NCBI GenBank assembly: GCA_963978545.1
Contig: OZ021722.1
Coordinates: 7,903,401-7,967,400 of the forward strand
Length of the DNA stretch: 64,000 bases
DNA from: Linyphia triangularis
Taxonomy: Eukaryota > Arthropoda > Arachnida > Araneae > Linyphiidae
Direction of reading: 5' to 3'
Shown: piece by piece, positions 35,603 through 48,994 of the stretch
How positions within the stretch are numbered: the first letter of the stretch is position 1
Layout: the number at the start of each line of letters is the position of its first letter
Position numbers and translations under genes: made by a program
Notes under the pieces: model-generated
What the model was told of the DNA's origin: nothing
The model's input: only the letters and a program-made list of their open reading frames with translations
The model's database searches: none

Positions 35603-38600
35603 GTGAAAAATTTCACGATTTTTAAAAAATGGAATTTTTGATTTTTAGAATACTGTTTTTTTATTTAAAATTTGGTACAAGAATGCCTATAAAAAATATA
35701 TCTAACTTAAAATCACGTTTTGAAAGCATTTGAGCCATTTTCTCGAAAATACAATTCCCATTTAAAACACATGGGGGACTTTTCAATGAATTATTGTTCA
35801 AAAAGTAAAATTTTCTAAATTTTTTCAAAAATGAGAAATTAAAGCTAATATAAATGAGAATCTCCAATTCGAATTTTATAACACTCACTAAATAACAAGT
35901 GGGTCTAAAGTTGGTCCAAAAAAGGGCACTTTCAAAAAATTTCATTTTTGCTTTCCCCCATGTTAATCGTATGGAAAGTTTCACATTTCTAAATTTTCAA
36001 AATTTTACAATCTTTTTGTAACTAGGGTAACCGAAATCACCCGAATCGATTTGCACTTTTAAATCGTTATTCAAGTGAAATTTTACTCTTCAAAACATAT
36101 TTAATGCACAAAAAAAGTCCTTAAATCTCTTTGAAAATACATTAGTCTTGTCAATCCTATGGCAAATCTCAAATCCTCAATTTTCCAAATTGAACATAAA
36201 TTTGTTGCCTAGGATCATAAAAGTCATCACCCGATTTCATTCAGATCAAATAATTTGCTTATAAAATGGTACTTTAGCACACAAAATCGAAGTAATGCAA
36301 AGTAAAAATACGGCTTCAAAACAGTTCCTGAGCGCTTTTGTTTCAAAATTTCAACTTCTCATATACCTTATCAAAAATGATTTGTTTGCTAAATTTTGAA
36401 CTTAGTTTTATTTATAAAGTGTTTTTGATTAAGAAAATGCAATTTGAAACAATTTGTTAAAAATGAAATTTTCCATTCAATACCCTCGAAAGTGAAAAAT
36501 TTCACGATTTTTAAAAAATGGAATTTTTGATTTTTAGAATACTGTTTTTTTATTTAAAATTTGGTACAAGAATGCCTATAAAAAATATATACAACTTAAA
36601 ATCACGTTTTGAAAGCATTTGAGCCATTTTCTCGAAAATACAATTCCCATTTAAAACACATGGGGGACTTTTCAATGAATTATTGTTCAAAAAGTAAAAT
36701 TTTCTAAATTTTTTCAAAGTTGAGACATTAAAGCTAATATTAATGAGAATCTCCAATTCCAATTTTGTAACACTCACTAAATAACAAGTGGGGCTAAAGT
36801 TGATCCAAAAATGGGCACTTTCAAAAAATTTCATTTTTACTTTCCCCCATGTTAATCGTATGGAAAGTTTCACATTTCTAAATTTTCAAAATTTTACAAT
36901 CTTTTTGCAACTAGGGTAACCAAAAGCATCACCCGAATCGATTTGCAATTTTAAATCGTCATTAAAGTGAAATTTTACTACTCAAAACTAAGTTACTGCA
37001 CAAAAAAATTCGTTAAATCCCTTTGAAAATACATTAGCCTTGTCAATCCTAAGACAAATTTCAAATTCTCCATTTTCAAAATTGAACCTTAATTGGTTGC
37101 CTAGGATCATAAAAGTCATCACCAGATTTCATTCTGATCAAATAATTTGCTTTTAAAATGGTAGTTTAGCACACAAAATCGAAGTAATGCAAAGTAAAAA
37201 TACCGATTAAAAACAGTTCCTGAGCGCTTTCGTTTCAAAATTTCAACTTCTCACATACCTTATCAAAAAAAAAAAATTTGCGAAATTTTGAACGTAGTTT
37301 GATTTATAAAGTGTTTTTGATAAAAAAAAATACAATTTGAAACAATTTGTTAAAAATGAAATTTTTCATTCAATACCATCGAAAGTGAAAAATTTCACGA
37401 TTTTTAAAAAATGGAATTTTTGATTTTTAGAATACTGTTTTTTTATTTAAAATTTGGTACAAGAATGCCTATAAAAAATATATCCAACTTAAAATCACGT
37501 TTTGAAAGCATTTGAGCCATTTTCTCGAAAATACAATTCCCATTTAAAACACATGGGGGACTTTTCAATGAATTATTGTTCAAAAAGTAAAATTTTCTAA
37601 ATTTTTTCAAAAATGAGAAATTAAAGCTAATATAAATGAGAATCTCCAATTCGAATTTTATAACACTCACTAAATAACAAGTGGGTCTAAAGTTGGTCCA
37701 AAAAAGGGCACTTTCAAAAAATTTCATTTTTGCTTTCCCCCATGTTAATCGTATGGAAAGTTTCACATTTCTAAATTTTCAAAATTTTACAATCTTTTTG
37801 TAACTAGGGTAACCGAAATCACCCGAATCGATTTGCACTTTTAAATCGTTATTCAAGTGAAATTTTACTCTTCAAAACATATTTAATGCACAAAAAAAGT
37901 CCTTAAATCTCTTTGAAAATACATTAGTCTTGTCAATCCTATGGCAAATCTCAAATCCTCAATTTTCCAAATTGAACATAAATTTGTTGCCTAGGATCAT
38001 AAAAGTCATCACCCGATTTCATTCAGATCAAATAATTTGCTTATAAAATGGTACTTTAGCACACAAAATCGAAGTAATGCAAAGTAAAAATACGGCTTCA
38101 AAACAGTTCCTGAGCGCTTTTGTTTCAAAATTTCAACTTCTCATATACCTTATCAAAAATGATTTGTTTGCTAAATTTTGAACTTAGTTTTATTTATAAA
38201 GTGTTTTTGATTAAGAAAATGCAATTTGAAACAATTTGTTAAAAATGAAATTTTCCATTCAATACCCTCGAAAGTGAAAAATTTCACGATTTTTAAAAAA
38301 TGGAATTTTTGATTTTTAGAATACTGTTTATTTATTTAAAATTTGGTACAAGAATGCCTATAAAAAATATATACAACTTAAAATCACGTTTTGAAAGCAT
38401 TTGAGCCATTTTCTCGAAAATACAATTCCCATTTAAAACACATGGGGGACTTTTCAATGAATTATTGTTCAAAAAGTAAAATTTTCTAAATTTTTTCAAA
38501 GTTGAGACATTAAAGCTAATATTAATGAGAATCTCCAATTCCAATTTTGTAACACTCACTAAATAACAAGTGGGGCTAAAGTTGATCCAAAAATGGGCAC

Positions 38601-40951
38601 TTTCAAAAAATTTCATTTTTACTTTCCCCCATGTTAATCGTATGGAAAGTTTCACATTTCTAAATTTTCAAAATTTTACAATCTTTTTGCAACTAGGGTA
38701 ACCAAAAGCATCACCCGAATCGATTTGCAATTTTAAATCGTCATTAAAGTGAAATTTTACTACTCAAAACTAAGTTACTGCACAAAAAAATTCGTTAAAT
38801 CCCTTTGAAAATACATTAGCCTTGTCAATCCTAAGACAAATTTCAAATTCTCCATTTTCAAAATTGAACCTTAATTGGTTGCCTAGGATCATAAAAGTCA
38901 TCACCAGATTTCATTCTGATCAAATAATTTGCTTTTAAAATGGTAGTTTAGCACACAAAATCGAAGTAATGCAAAGTAAAAATACCGATTAAAAACAGTT
39001 CCTGAGCGCTTTCGTTTCAAAATTTCAACTTCTCACATACCTTATCAAAAAAAAAAAATTTGCGAAATTTTGAACGTAGTTTGATTTATAAAGTGTTTTT
39101 GATAAAAAAAAATACAATTTGAAACAATTTGTTAAAAATGAAATTTTTCATTCAATACCATCGAAAGTGAAAAATTTCACGATTTTTAAAAAATGGAATT
39201 TTTGATTTTTAGAATACTGTTTTTTTATTTAAAATTTGGTACAAGAATGCCTATAAAAAATATATCCAACTTAAAATCACGTTTTGAAAGCATTTGAGCC
39301 ATTTTCTCGAAAATACAATTCCCATTTAAAACACATGGGGGACTTTTCAATGAATTATTGTTCAAAAAGTAAAATTTTCTAAATTTTTTCAAAAATGAGA
39401 AATTAAAGCTAATATAAATGAGAATCTCCAATTCGAATTTTATAACACTCACTAAATAACAAGTGGGTCTAAAGTTGGTCCAAAAAAGGGCACTTTCAAA
39501 AAATTTCATTTTTGCTTTCCCCCATGTTAATCGTATGGAAAGTTTCACATTTCTAAATTTTCAAAATTTTACAATCTTTTTGTAACTAGGGTAACCGAAA
39601 TCATCACCCGAATCGATTTGCACTTTTAAATCGTTATTCAAGTGAAATTTTACTCTTCAAAACATATTTAATGCACAAAAAAAGTCCTTAAATCTCTTTG
39701 AAAATACATTAGTCTTGTCAATCCTATGGCAAATCTCAAATCCTCAATTTTCCAAATTGAACATAAATTTGTTGCCTAGGATCATAAAAGTCATCACCCG
39801 ATTTCATTCTGATCAAATAATTTGCTTATAAAATGGTACTTTAGCACACAAAATCGAAGTAATGCAAAGTAAAAATACGGCTTCAAAACAGTTCCTGAGC
39901 GCTTTTGTTTCAAAATTTCAACTTCTCATATACCTTATCAAAAATGATTTGTTTGCTAAATTTTGAACTTAGTTTTATTTATAAAGTGTTTTTGATTAAG
40001 AAAATGCAATTTGAAACAATTTGTTAAAAATGAAATTTTCCATTCAATACCCTCGAAAGTGAAAAATTTCACGATTTTTAAAAAATGGAATTTTTGATTT
40101 TTAGAATACTGTTTTTTTATTTAAAATTTGGTACAAGAATGCCTATAAAAAATATATACAACTTAAAATCACGTTTTGAAAGAATTTGAGCCATTTTCTC
40201 GAAAATACAATTCCCATTTAAAACACATGGGGGACTTTTCAATGAATTATTGTTCAAAAAGTAAAATTTTCTAAATTTTTTCAAAGTTGAGACATTAAAG
40301 CTAATATTAATGAGAATCTCCAATTCCAATTTTGTAACACTCACTAAATAACAAGTGGGGCTAAAGTTGATCCAAAAATGGGCACTTTCAAAAAATTTCA
40401 TTTTTACTTTCCCCCATGTTAATCGTATGGAAAGTTTCACATTTCTAAATTTTCAAAATTTTACAATCTTTTTGCAACTAGGGTAACCAAAATCATCACC
40501 CGAATCGATTTGCACTTTTAAATCGTCATTAAAGTGAAATTTTACTACTCAAAACTAAGTTACTGCACAAAAAAATTCGTTAAATCCTTTTGAAAATACA
40601 TTAGCCTTGTCAATCCTAAGACAAATTTCAAATTCTCCATTTTCAAAATTGAACCTTAATTGGTTGCCTAGGATCATAAAAGTCATCACCAGATTTCATT
40701 CTGATCAAATAATTTGCTTATAAAATGGTAGTTTAGCACACAAAATCGAAGTAATGCAAAGTAAAAATACCGATTAAAAACAGTTCCTGAGCGCTTTCGT
40801 TTCAAAATTTCAACTTCTCACATACCTTATCAAAAAAAAAAAATTTGCGAAATTTTGAACGTAGTTTGATTTATAAAGTGTTTTTGATAAAAAAAAATAC
40901 AATTTGAAACAATTTGTTAAAAATGAAATTTTCCATTCAATACCATCGAAA
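35603..40951. repeat. Dimeric higher-order repeat, about 1,782 bp, three copies
   Basis: Two unit types alternate. Type A has CAAAAATGAGAAATTAAAG and CATATTTAATGCAC. Type B has CAAAGTTGAGACATTAAAG, GTGGGGCTAAAGTTGATCC and CATTTTTACTTTCCC. Anchors are 35603(A), 36492(B), 37385(A), 38274(B), 39167(A) and 40059(B). The first two A copies lack an ATC triplet (GAAATCACCCG near 36036 and 37818), while the third keeps it, so the third A-B pair is either older or was converted. Copies are otherwise nearly identical. Confidence 0.85.
35661..35945 (-). other. Representative minus-strand open frame of the satellite unit (probably not a gene)
   Basis: In most units the minus strand has an open frame of 94-107 codons. 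In this copy the first ATG gives 94 residues (MKFFESALFW...GILVPNFK); the longer version upstream needs a GTG start. Composition is F/K/N/L/I-rich, as expected from AT-rich DNA. No signal peptide, domain or catalytic motif is recognised. Against coding: units with five versus six A at the TATAAAAA(A)TATA tract end differently (DIFL versus DIFFIGILVPNFK), three units have an 8-bp frameshifting deletion (near 42013, 50019 and 53580), and some units lose the N terminus. Conservation is explained by recent homogenisation of the array. Confidence 0.6.
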
Positions 40952-43900
40952 GTGAAAAATTTCACGATTTTTAAAAAATGGAATTTTTGATTTTTAGAGT
41001 AATGTTTTTTTATTTCAAATTTGGTACAAGAATGCCTATAAAAAATATATCCAACTTAAAATCACGTTTTGAAAGCATTTGAGCCATTTTCTCGAAAATA
41101 CAATTCCCATTGGGGACACATGGGGGACTTTTCAATGAATTATTGTTCAAAAAGTAAAATTTTCTAAATTTTTTCAAAGTTGAGAAATTAAAGCTAATAT
41201 AAATGAGAATCTCCAATTCCAATTTTATAACACTCACTAAATAACAAGTGGGTCTAAAGTTGGTCCAAAAAAGGGCACTTTCAAAAAATTTCATTTTTGC
41301 TTTCCCCCATGTTAATCGTATGGAAAGTTTCACATTTCTAAATTTTCAAAATTTTACAATCTTTTTGCAACTAGGGTAACCAAAATCATCACCCGAATCG
41401 AATTGCACGTTTAAATCGTCATTAAAGTGAAATTTTACTACTCAAAACTAAGTTACTGCACAAAAAAAGTCGTTAAATCCCTTTGAAAATACATTAGCCT
41501 TGTCAATCCTAAGACAAATTTCAAATTCTCAATTTTCAAAATTGAACCTTAATTGGTTGCCTAGGATCATAAAAGTCATCACCAGATTTCATTCTAATCA
41601 AATAATTTGCTTATGAAATGGTACTTTAGCACACAAAATCGAAGTAATGCAAAGTAAAAATACGGCTTCAAAACAGTTCCTGAGTGCTTTTGTTTCAAAA
41701 TTTCAACTTCTCATATACCTTATCAAAAATGATTTGTTTGCTAAATTTTGAACTTAGTTTGATTTATAAAGTGTTTTTGATAAAAAAAATACAATTTGAA
41801 ACAATTTGTTAAAAATGAAATTTTCCATTCAATACCATCGAAAGTGAAAAATTTCACGATTATTAAAAAATGGAATTTTTGATTTTTAGAGTAATGTTTT
41901 TTTATTTCAAATTTGGTACAAGAAAGCCTATAAAAAATATATCCAACTTAAAATCACGTTTTGAAAGCATTTGAGCCATTTTCTCGAAAATACAATTCCC
42001 ATTTAAAACACATTTTCAATGAATTATTGTTCAAAAAGTAAAATTTTCTAAATTTTTTCAAAAATGAGAAATTAAAGCTAATATAAATGAGAATCTCCAA
42101 TTCGAATTTTATAACACTCACTAAATAAAGAGTGGGTCTAAAGTTGGTCCAAAAAAGGGCACTTTCAAAAAATTTCATTTTTGCTTTCCCCCATGTTAAT
42201 CGTATGGAAAGTTTCACATTTCTAAATTTTCAAAATTTTACAATCTTTTTGCAACTAGGGTAACCAAAATCATCACCCGAATTGATTTGCACTTTTAAAT
42301 CGTCATTAAAGTAAAATTTTACTACTCAAAACTAAGTTACTGCACAAAAAAAGTCGTTAAATCCCTTTGAAAATACATTAGCCTTGTCAATCCTATGGCA
42401 AATCTCAAATCCTCAATTTTCCAAACTGAACATAAATTTGTTGCCTAGGATCATAAAAGTCATCACCCGGTTTCATTCTGATCAAATAATTTGCTTATAA
42501 AATGGTACTTTAGCACACAAAATCGAAGTAATGCAAAGTAAAAATACCGATTAAAAACAGTTCCTGAGCGCTTTCGTTTCAAAATTTCAACTTCTCACAT
42601 ACCTTATCAAAAATGATTTGTTTGCTAAATTTTGAACTTAGTTTGATTTATAAAGTGTTTTTCATTAAGAAAATGCAATTTGAAACAATTTGTTAAAAAT
42701 GAAATTTTCCATTCAATACCCTCGAAAGTGAAAAATTTCACGATTTTTAAAAAATGGAATTTTTGATTTTTAGAATACTGTTTTTTTATTTAAAATTTGG
42801 TACAAGAATGCCTATAAAAAATATATCCAACTTAAAATCACGTTTTGAAAGCATTTGAGCCATTTTCTCGAAAATACAATTCCCATTTAAAACACATGGG
42901 GGACTTTTCAATGAATTATTGTTCAAAAAGTAAAATTTTCTAAATTTTTTCAAAGTTGAGAAATTAAAGCTAATATAAATGAGAATCTCCAATTCCAATT
43001 TTATAACACTCACTAAATAACAAGTGGGTCTAAAGTTGGTCCAAAAAAGGGCACTTTCAAAAAATTTCATTTTTGCTTTCCCCAATGTTAATCGTATGGA
43101 AAGTTTCACATTTCTAAATTTTCAAAATTTTACAATCTTTTTGCAACTAGGGTAACCGAAATCATCACCCGAATCGATTTGCACTTTTAAATCGTCATTC
43201 AAGTGAAATTTTACTCTTCAAAACCCATTTACTGCACAAAAAAAGTCGTTAAATCCCTTTGAAAATACATTAGCCTTGTCAATCCTATGGCAAATCTCAA
43301 ATCCTCAATTTGTCAAATTGAACATAAATTTGTTGCCTTGGATCATAAAAGTCATCACCCGATTTCATTCTGATCAAATAATTTGCTTATTAAATGGTAC
43401 TTTAGCACACAAAATCGAGGTAATGCAAAGTAAAAATACGGCTTCAAAACAGTTCCTGAGCGCTTTTATTTCCAAATTTCAACTTCTCATATACCTTATC
43501 AAAAATGATTTGTTTGCTAAATTTTGAACTTAGTTTGATTGATAAAGTGTTTTTGATTAAGAAAATACAATTTGAAACAATTTGTTAAAAATGAAATTTT
43601 CCATTCAATACCCTCGAAAGTGAAGAATTTCACGATTTTTAAAAAATGGAATTTTTGATTTTTAGAATTCTGTTATTTTATTTAAAATTTGGTACAAGAA
43701 TGAATATAAAAATATATCCAACTTAAAATCACACTTTGAAAGCATTTGAGCCATTTTCTCGAAAATACAATTCCCCTTTAAAACACATGGGGGCCTTTTC
43801 ATTGAATTATTGTCCAAAAATTAAAATTTTTAAAATTTTTTCCCATTTGAGAAATTGAAGCTAATATAAAGGAGAATCTCCAATTCCAATTTTATAATAC

Positions 43901-44008
43901 TCACTAAATAAAAAGGGGGTCTAAAGATGGTCCAAAAACGGGCACTTTCAAAAAATTTCATTTTTTATTTTCCCCATGTTAATCGTAAGGATAATTTCAT
44001 ATTTCAAA

Positions 44009-44021
44009 ATTTTCAAAATTG
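44009..44021. repeat. Internal deletion junction (about 190 bp lost)
   Basis: Here TTTCAAAATT leads straight into GAACCTTAATTGG. In complete units the same AATTTTCAAAATT sequence occurs twice, once before TTACAATC and once before GAACC, roughly 190 bases apart. Deletion between these two direct copies gives exactly this junction and the 701-base anchor spacing. Confidence 0.85.
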
Positions 44022-44853
44022 AACCTTAATTGGTTGCCTAGGATCATAAAAGTCATCACCAGATTTCATTCTAATCAAATAATTTGCTTATGAAATTGTA
44101 CTTTAGCACACAAAATCGAAGTAATGCAAAGTAAAAGTACGGCTTCAAAACAGTTCCTGAGCGCTTTTGTTTCCAAATTTCAACTTCTCATATACCTTAT
44201 AAAAAATGATTTGTTTGCTAAATTTTGAACTTAGTTTGATTTATAAAGTGTTTTTTATAAAAAAAATGCAATTTGAAACAATTTGTTAAAAATGAAATTT
44301 TCCATTCAATTCCATCGAAAGTGAAAAATTTCACGATTTTTAAAAAATGGAATTTTTGATTTTTAGAATACTGCTTTTTTATTTCAAATTTGGTACAAGA
44401 ATGCCTATAAAAATATATCCAACTTAAAATCACACTTTGAAAGCATTTGAGCCATTTTCTCGAAAATACAATTCCACTTTAAAACACAAGGGGGACTTTT
44501 CAATGAATTATTGTCCAAAAAGTAAAATTTTCTAAATTTTTTCCCGTTTGGGAAATTGAAGCTAATATATAGGAGAATCTCCAATTCCAATTTTATAACA
44601 CTATCTAAAAAACAAGTGGGTCTAAAGTTGGTCCAAAAAAGGGTACTTTAAAAAAATTTCATTTTTGCTTTCCCCCATGTTAATCGTATGGAAAGTTTCA
44701 CATTTCCAAATTTTCAAAATTTTACAATCTTTTTGCAACTAGGGTAACCGAAATCATCACTCGAATCGATTTCCACTTTCAAATCGTCATTAAAGTGAAA
44801 TATTACTACTCAAAAACCAGTTACTGCAGAAAAAATCTCATTAAATCCCTTTG

Positions 44854-45265
44854 AAAATACATTAGCCTTGTCAATCCTAAGGCAAATTTCAAATTCTCAA
44901 TTTTCAAAATTGAACCTTAATTGGTTGCCTAGGATCATAAAAGTCATCACCAGTTTTCATTCTAATCAAATAATTTGCTTATGAAATGGTACTTTAGCAC
45001 ACAAAATCGAAGTAATGCAAAGTAAAAATACGGCTTCAAAACAGTTCCTGAGCGCTTTTAAAATACATTAGCCTTGTCAATCCTATGGCAAATCTCAAAT
45101 CCTCAATTTTCCAAATTGAACATAAATTTGTTGCCTAGGATCATAAAAGTCATCACCCGATTTCATTCTGATCAAATAATTTGCTTATGAAATGGTACTT
45201 TAGCACACAAAATCGAACTAATGCAAAGTAAAAATACGGCTTCAAAACAGTTCCTGAGCGCTTTT
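44854..45265. repeat. 206-bp partial duplication inside a unit
   Basis: AAAATACATTAGCC occurs at 44854 and again at 45060, joined directly to AGCGCTTT. The second segment carries different class variants (CCTATGG and TTTTCCAAATTG instead of CCTAAGG and TTTTCAAAATTG). It therefore came from a different unit by out-of-register exchange and not by simple copying of its neighbour. It accounts for the 1,097-base anchor spacing. Confidence 0.85.
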
Positions 45266-46460
45266 GTTTCCAAATTTCAACTTCTCATATTTCTTATAAA
45301 AAATGATTTGTTTGCTAAATTTTGAACTTAGTTTGATTTATAAAGTGTTTTTGATTAAGAAAATGCAATTAGAAACAATTTGTTAAAAATGAAATTTTCC
45401 ATTCAATACCCTCGAAAGTGAAAAATTTCACGATTTTTAAAAAATGGAATTTTTGATTTTTAGAATTCTGTTATTTTATTTAAAATTTGGTACAAGAATG
45501 AATATAAAAATATATCCAACTTAAAATCACACATTGAAAGCATTTGAGCCATTTTCTCGAAAATACAATTCAATTTAAAACACATGGGGGACTTTTCAAT
45601 GAATTATTGTCCAAAAAGTAAAATTTTCAAAATTTTTTCCCATTTGAGAAATTGAAGTTAATATGTAGGAGAATCTCCAATTCCAATATTTAACACTCAC
45701 TAAATAACAAGTGGGTCTAAAGTTGGTCCAAAAAAGGGCACTTTCAAAAAATTTCATTTTTGATTTTTCCCATGTTAATCGTAAGGATAATTTCATATTT
45801 CAAAATTTTCAAAATTTTACAATCTTTTTGCAACTAGGGTAACCGAAATCATCACTCGAATCGATTTCCACTTTCAAATCGTCATTAAAGTGAAATTTTA
45901 CTACTCAAAACCCAGTTATTGCAGAAAAATACATTAGCCTTGTCAATCCTAAGGCAAATTTTAAATTCTCAATTTTCAAAATTGAACTTTAATTGGTTGC
46001 CTAGGATCATAAAAGTCATCACCAGATTTCATTCTAATCAAATAATTTGCTTATGAAATGGTACTTTAGCACACAAAATCGAAGTAATGCAAAGTAAAAA
46101 TACGGCTTCAAAACAGTTCCTGAGCGCTTTTGTTTCAAAATTTCAACTTCTCATATACCTTATCAAAAATCATTTGTTTGCTAAATTTTGAACTTAGTTT
46201 GATTTATAAAGTGTTTTTGATTAAGAAAATGCAATTTGAAACAATTTGTTAAAAATGAAATTTTCCATTCAATACCCTCGAAAGTGAAAAATTTCACGAT
46301 TTTTAAAAAATGGAATTTTTGATTTTTAGAATACTGTTTTTTTATTTCAAATTTGGTACAAGAATGCCTATAAAAATATATCCAACTTAAAATCACGTTT
46401 TGAAAGCATTTGAGCCATTTTCTCGAAAATACAATTCCCATTTAAAACACATGGGGGACT

Positions 46461-48990
46461 TTTCAATGAATTATTGTTCAAAAAGTAAAATTTTCTAAAT
46501 TTTTTCAAAGTCGAGAAATTAAAGCTAATATAAATGAGAATCTCCAATTCGAATTTTATAACACTCACTAAATAACAAGTGGGTCTAAAGTTGGTCCAAA
46601 AAAGTGAACTTTCAAAAAATTTCATTTTTGCTTTCCCCCATGTTAATCGTATGGAAAGTTTCACATTTCTAAATTTTCAAAATTTTACTATCTTTTTGCA
46701 ACTAGGGTAACCGAAATCATCACCCGAATCGATTTGCACTTTTAAATCGTCATTCAAGTGAAATTTTACTCTTCAAAACCCTTTTACTGCACAAAAAAAG
46801 TCGTTAAATCCCTTTGAAAATACATTAGACTTGTCAATCCTATGGCATATCTCAAATCCTCAATTTTCCAAATTGAACATAAATTTGTTGCCTAGGATCA
46901 TAAAAGTCATCACCAGATTTCATTCTGATCAAATAATGTGCTTATAAAATGGTACTTTAGCACACAAAATCGAAGTAATGCAAAGTAAAAATACCGATTA
47001 AAAACAATTCCCGAGCGCTTTCGTTTCAAAATTTCAACTTCTCACATACCTTATCAAAAAAATTTGTTTGCGAAATTTTGAACTTAGTTTGATTTATAAT
47101 GTGTTTTTGATAAAAAAAATGCAATTTGAAACAATTTGTTAAAAATGAAATTTTCCATTCAATACCAACGAAAGTGAAAAATTTCACGATTTTTGAAAAA
47201 TGGAATTTTTGATTTTTAGAATACTGTTTTTTTATTTCAAATTTGGTACAAGAATGCCTATAAAAATATATCCAACTTAAAATCACACTTTGAAAGCATT
47301 TGAGCCATTTTCTCGAAAATACAATTCCCATTTAAAACACATGGGGGACTTTTCAATGAATTATTGTTCAAAAAGTAAAATTTTCTAAATTTTTTCAAAG
47401 TTGAGAAATTAAAGCTAATATAAATGAGAATCTCCAATTACAATTTTATAACACTCACTAAATAACAAGTGGGTCTAAAGTTGGTCCAAAAAAGGGCACT
47501 TTCAAAAAATTTCATTTTTGCTTTCCCCCATGTTAATCGTATGGAAAGTTTCACATTTCTAAATTTTCAAAATTTTACAATCTTTTTGCAACTAGGGTAA
47601 CCAAAATCATCACCCGAATCGATTTGCACGTTTAAATCGTCATTAAAGTGAAATTTTACTACTCAAAACTAAGTTACTGCACAAAAAAAGTCGTTAAATC
47701 CCTTTGAAAATACATTAGCCTTGTCAATCCTAAGACAAATTTCAAATTCTCAATTTTCAAAATTGAACCTTAATTGGTTGCCTAGGATCATAAAAGTCAT
47801 CACCAGATTTCATTCTAATCAAATAATTTGCTTATGAAATGGTACTTTAGCACACAAAATCGAAGTAATGCAAAGTAAAAATACGGCTTCAAAACAGTTC
47901 CTGAGCGCTTTTGTTTCAAAGTTTCAACTTCTCATATACCTTATCAAAAATGATTTGTTTGCTAAATTTTGAACTTAGTTTGATTTATAAAGTGTTTTTG
48001 ATTAAGAAAATGCAATTTGAAACAATTTGTGAAGAATGAAATTTTCCATTCAATACCCTCGAAAGTGAAAAATTTCACGATTTTTAAAAAATGGAATTTT
48101 TGATTTTTAGAATACTGTTTTTTTATTTAAAATTTGGTACAAGAATGCCTATAAAAAATATATCCAACTTAAAATCACGTTTTGAAAGCATTTGAGCCAT
48201 TTTCTCGAAAATACAATTCCCATTTAAAACACATGGGGGACTTTTCAATGAATTATTGTTCAAAAAGTAAAATTTTCTAAATTTTTTCAAAGTTGAGAAA
48301 ATAAAGCTAATATAAATGAGAATCTCCAATTCCAATTTTATAACACTCACTAAATAACAAGTGGGTCTAAAGTTGGTCCAAAAATGGGCACTTTCAAAAA
48401 ATTTCATTTTTGCTTTCCCACATGTTAATCGTATGGAAAGTTTCACATTTCTAAATTTTCAAAATTTTACAATCTTTTTGCAACTAGGGTAACCAAAATC
48501 ATCACCCGAATCGATTTGGACGTTTAAATCGTCATTAAAGTGAAATTTTACTACTCAAAACTAAGTTACTGCACAAAAAAAGTCGTTAAATCCCTTTGAA
48601 AATACATTAGCCTTGTCAATCCTAAGACAAATTTCAAATTCTCAATTTTCAAAATTGAACCTTAATTGGTTGCCTAGGATCATAAAAGTCATCACCAGAT
48701 TTCATTTTAATCAAATAATTTGCTTATGAAATGGTACTTTAGCACACAAAATCGAAGTAATGCAAAGTAAAAATACGGCTTCAAAACAGTTCCTGAGCGC
48801 TTTTGTTTCAAAATTTCAACTTCTCATATACCTTATCAAAAATGATTTGTTTGCTAAATTTTGAACTTAGTTTTATTTATAAAGTGTTCTTGATTAAGAA
48901 AATGCAATTTGAAACAATTTGTTAAAAATGAAATTTTCCATTCAATACCCTCGAAAGTGAAAAATTTCACGATTTTTAAAAAATGGAATT
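46461..48990. repeat. Satellite segment F: units related to 31.8-35.6 kb
   Basis: The unit near 47.1 kb resembles that near 32.0 kb (AAAAATTTGTTTGCGAAATT). The stretch around 48.03 kb (TTTGTGAAGAATG) matches 33.78 kb, and from about 48.3 kb the variants (GTTGAGAAAATAAAGC, GTGTTCTTGATT) match 34.9-35.5 kb. One unit has been skipped between the two matches. Confidence 0.6.
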
Positions 48991-48994
48991 TTTC

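Larger units (their letters stand above)
40952..46460. repeat. Satellite segment E: irregular units with deletion and partial duplication
   Basis: It contains the first unit with the 8-bp deletion (AAAACACATTTTCAATG, near 42007-42021), a unit shortened by about 190 bases (junction 44009-44021), a 206-bp partial duplication (junction near 45060) and the distal copy of segment C. Several of its unit variants reappear in the tetramer at 49-56 kb in a different order. Confidence 0.7.

Noticed and set aside
35661..35720. Programmed -1 frameshift site (TTTTTTA) joining two minus-strand frames in units with six A
   Set aside because: The heptamer is in the wrong phase relative to the first frame (read TTT TTT A instead of T TTT TTA), and the A-run length varies between units.
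43276..43527. Plus-strand ORF inside the satellite (also 63664-63876)
   Set aside because: These are occasional open stretches in one or two units, not kept across the array, with no recognisable domain.
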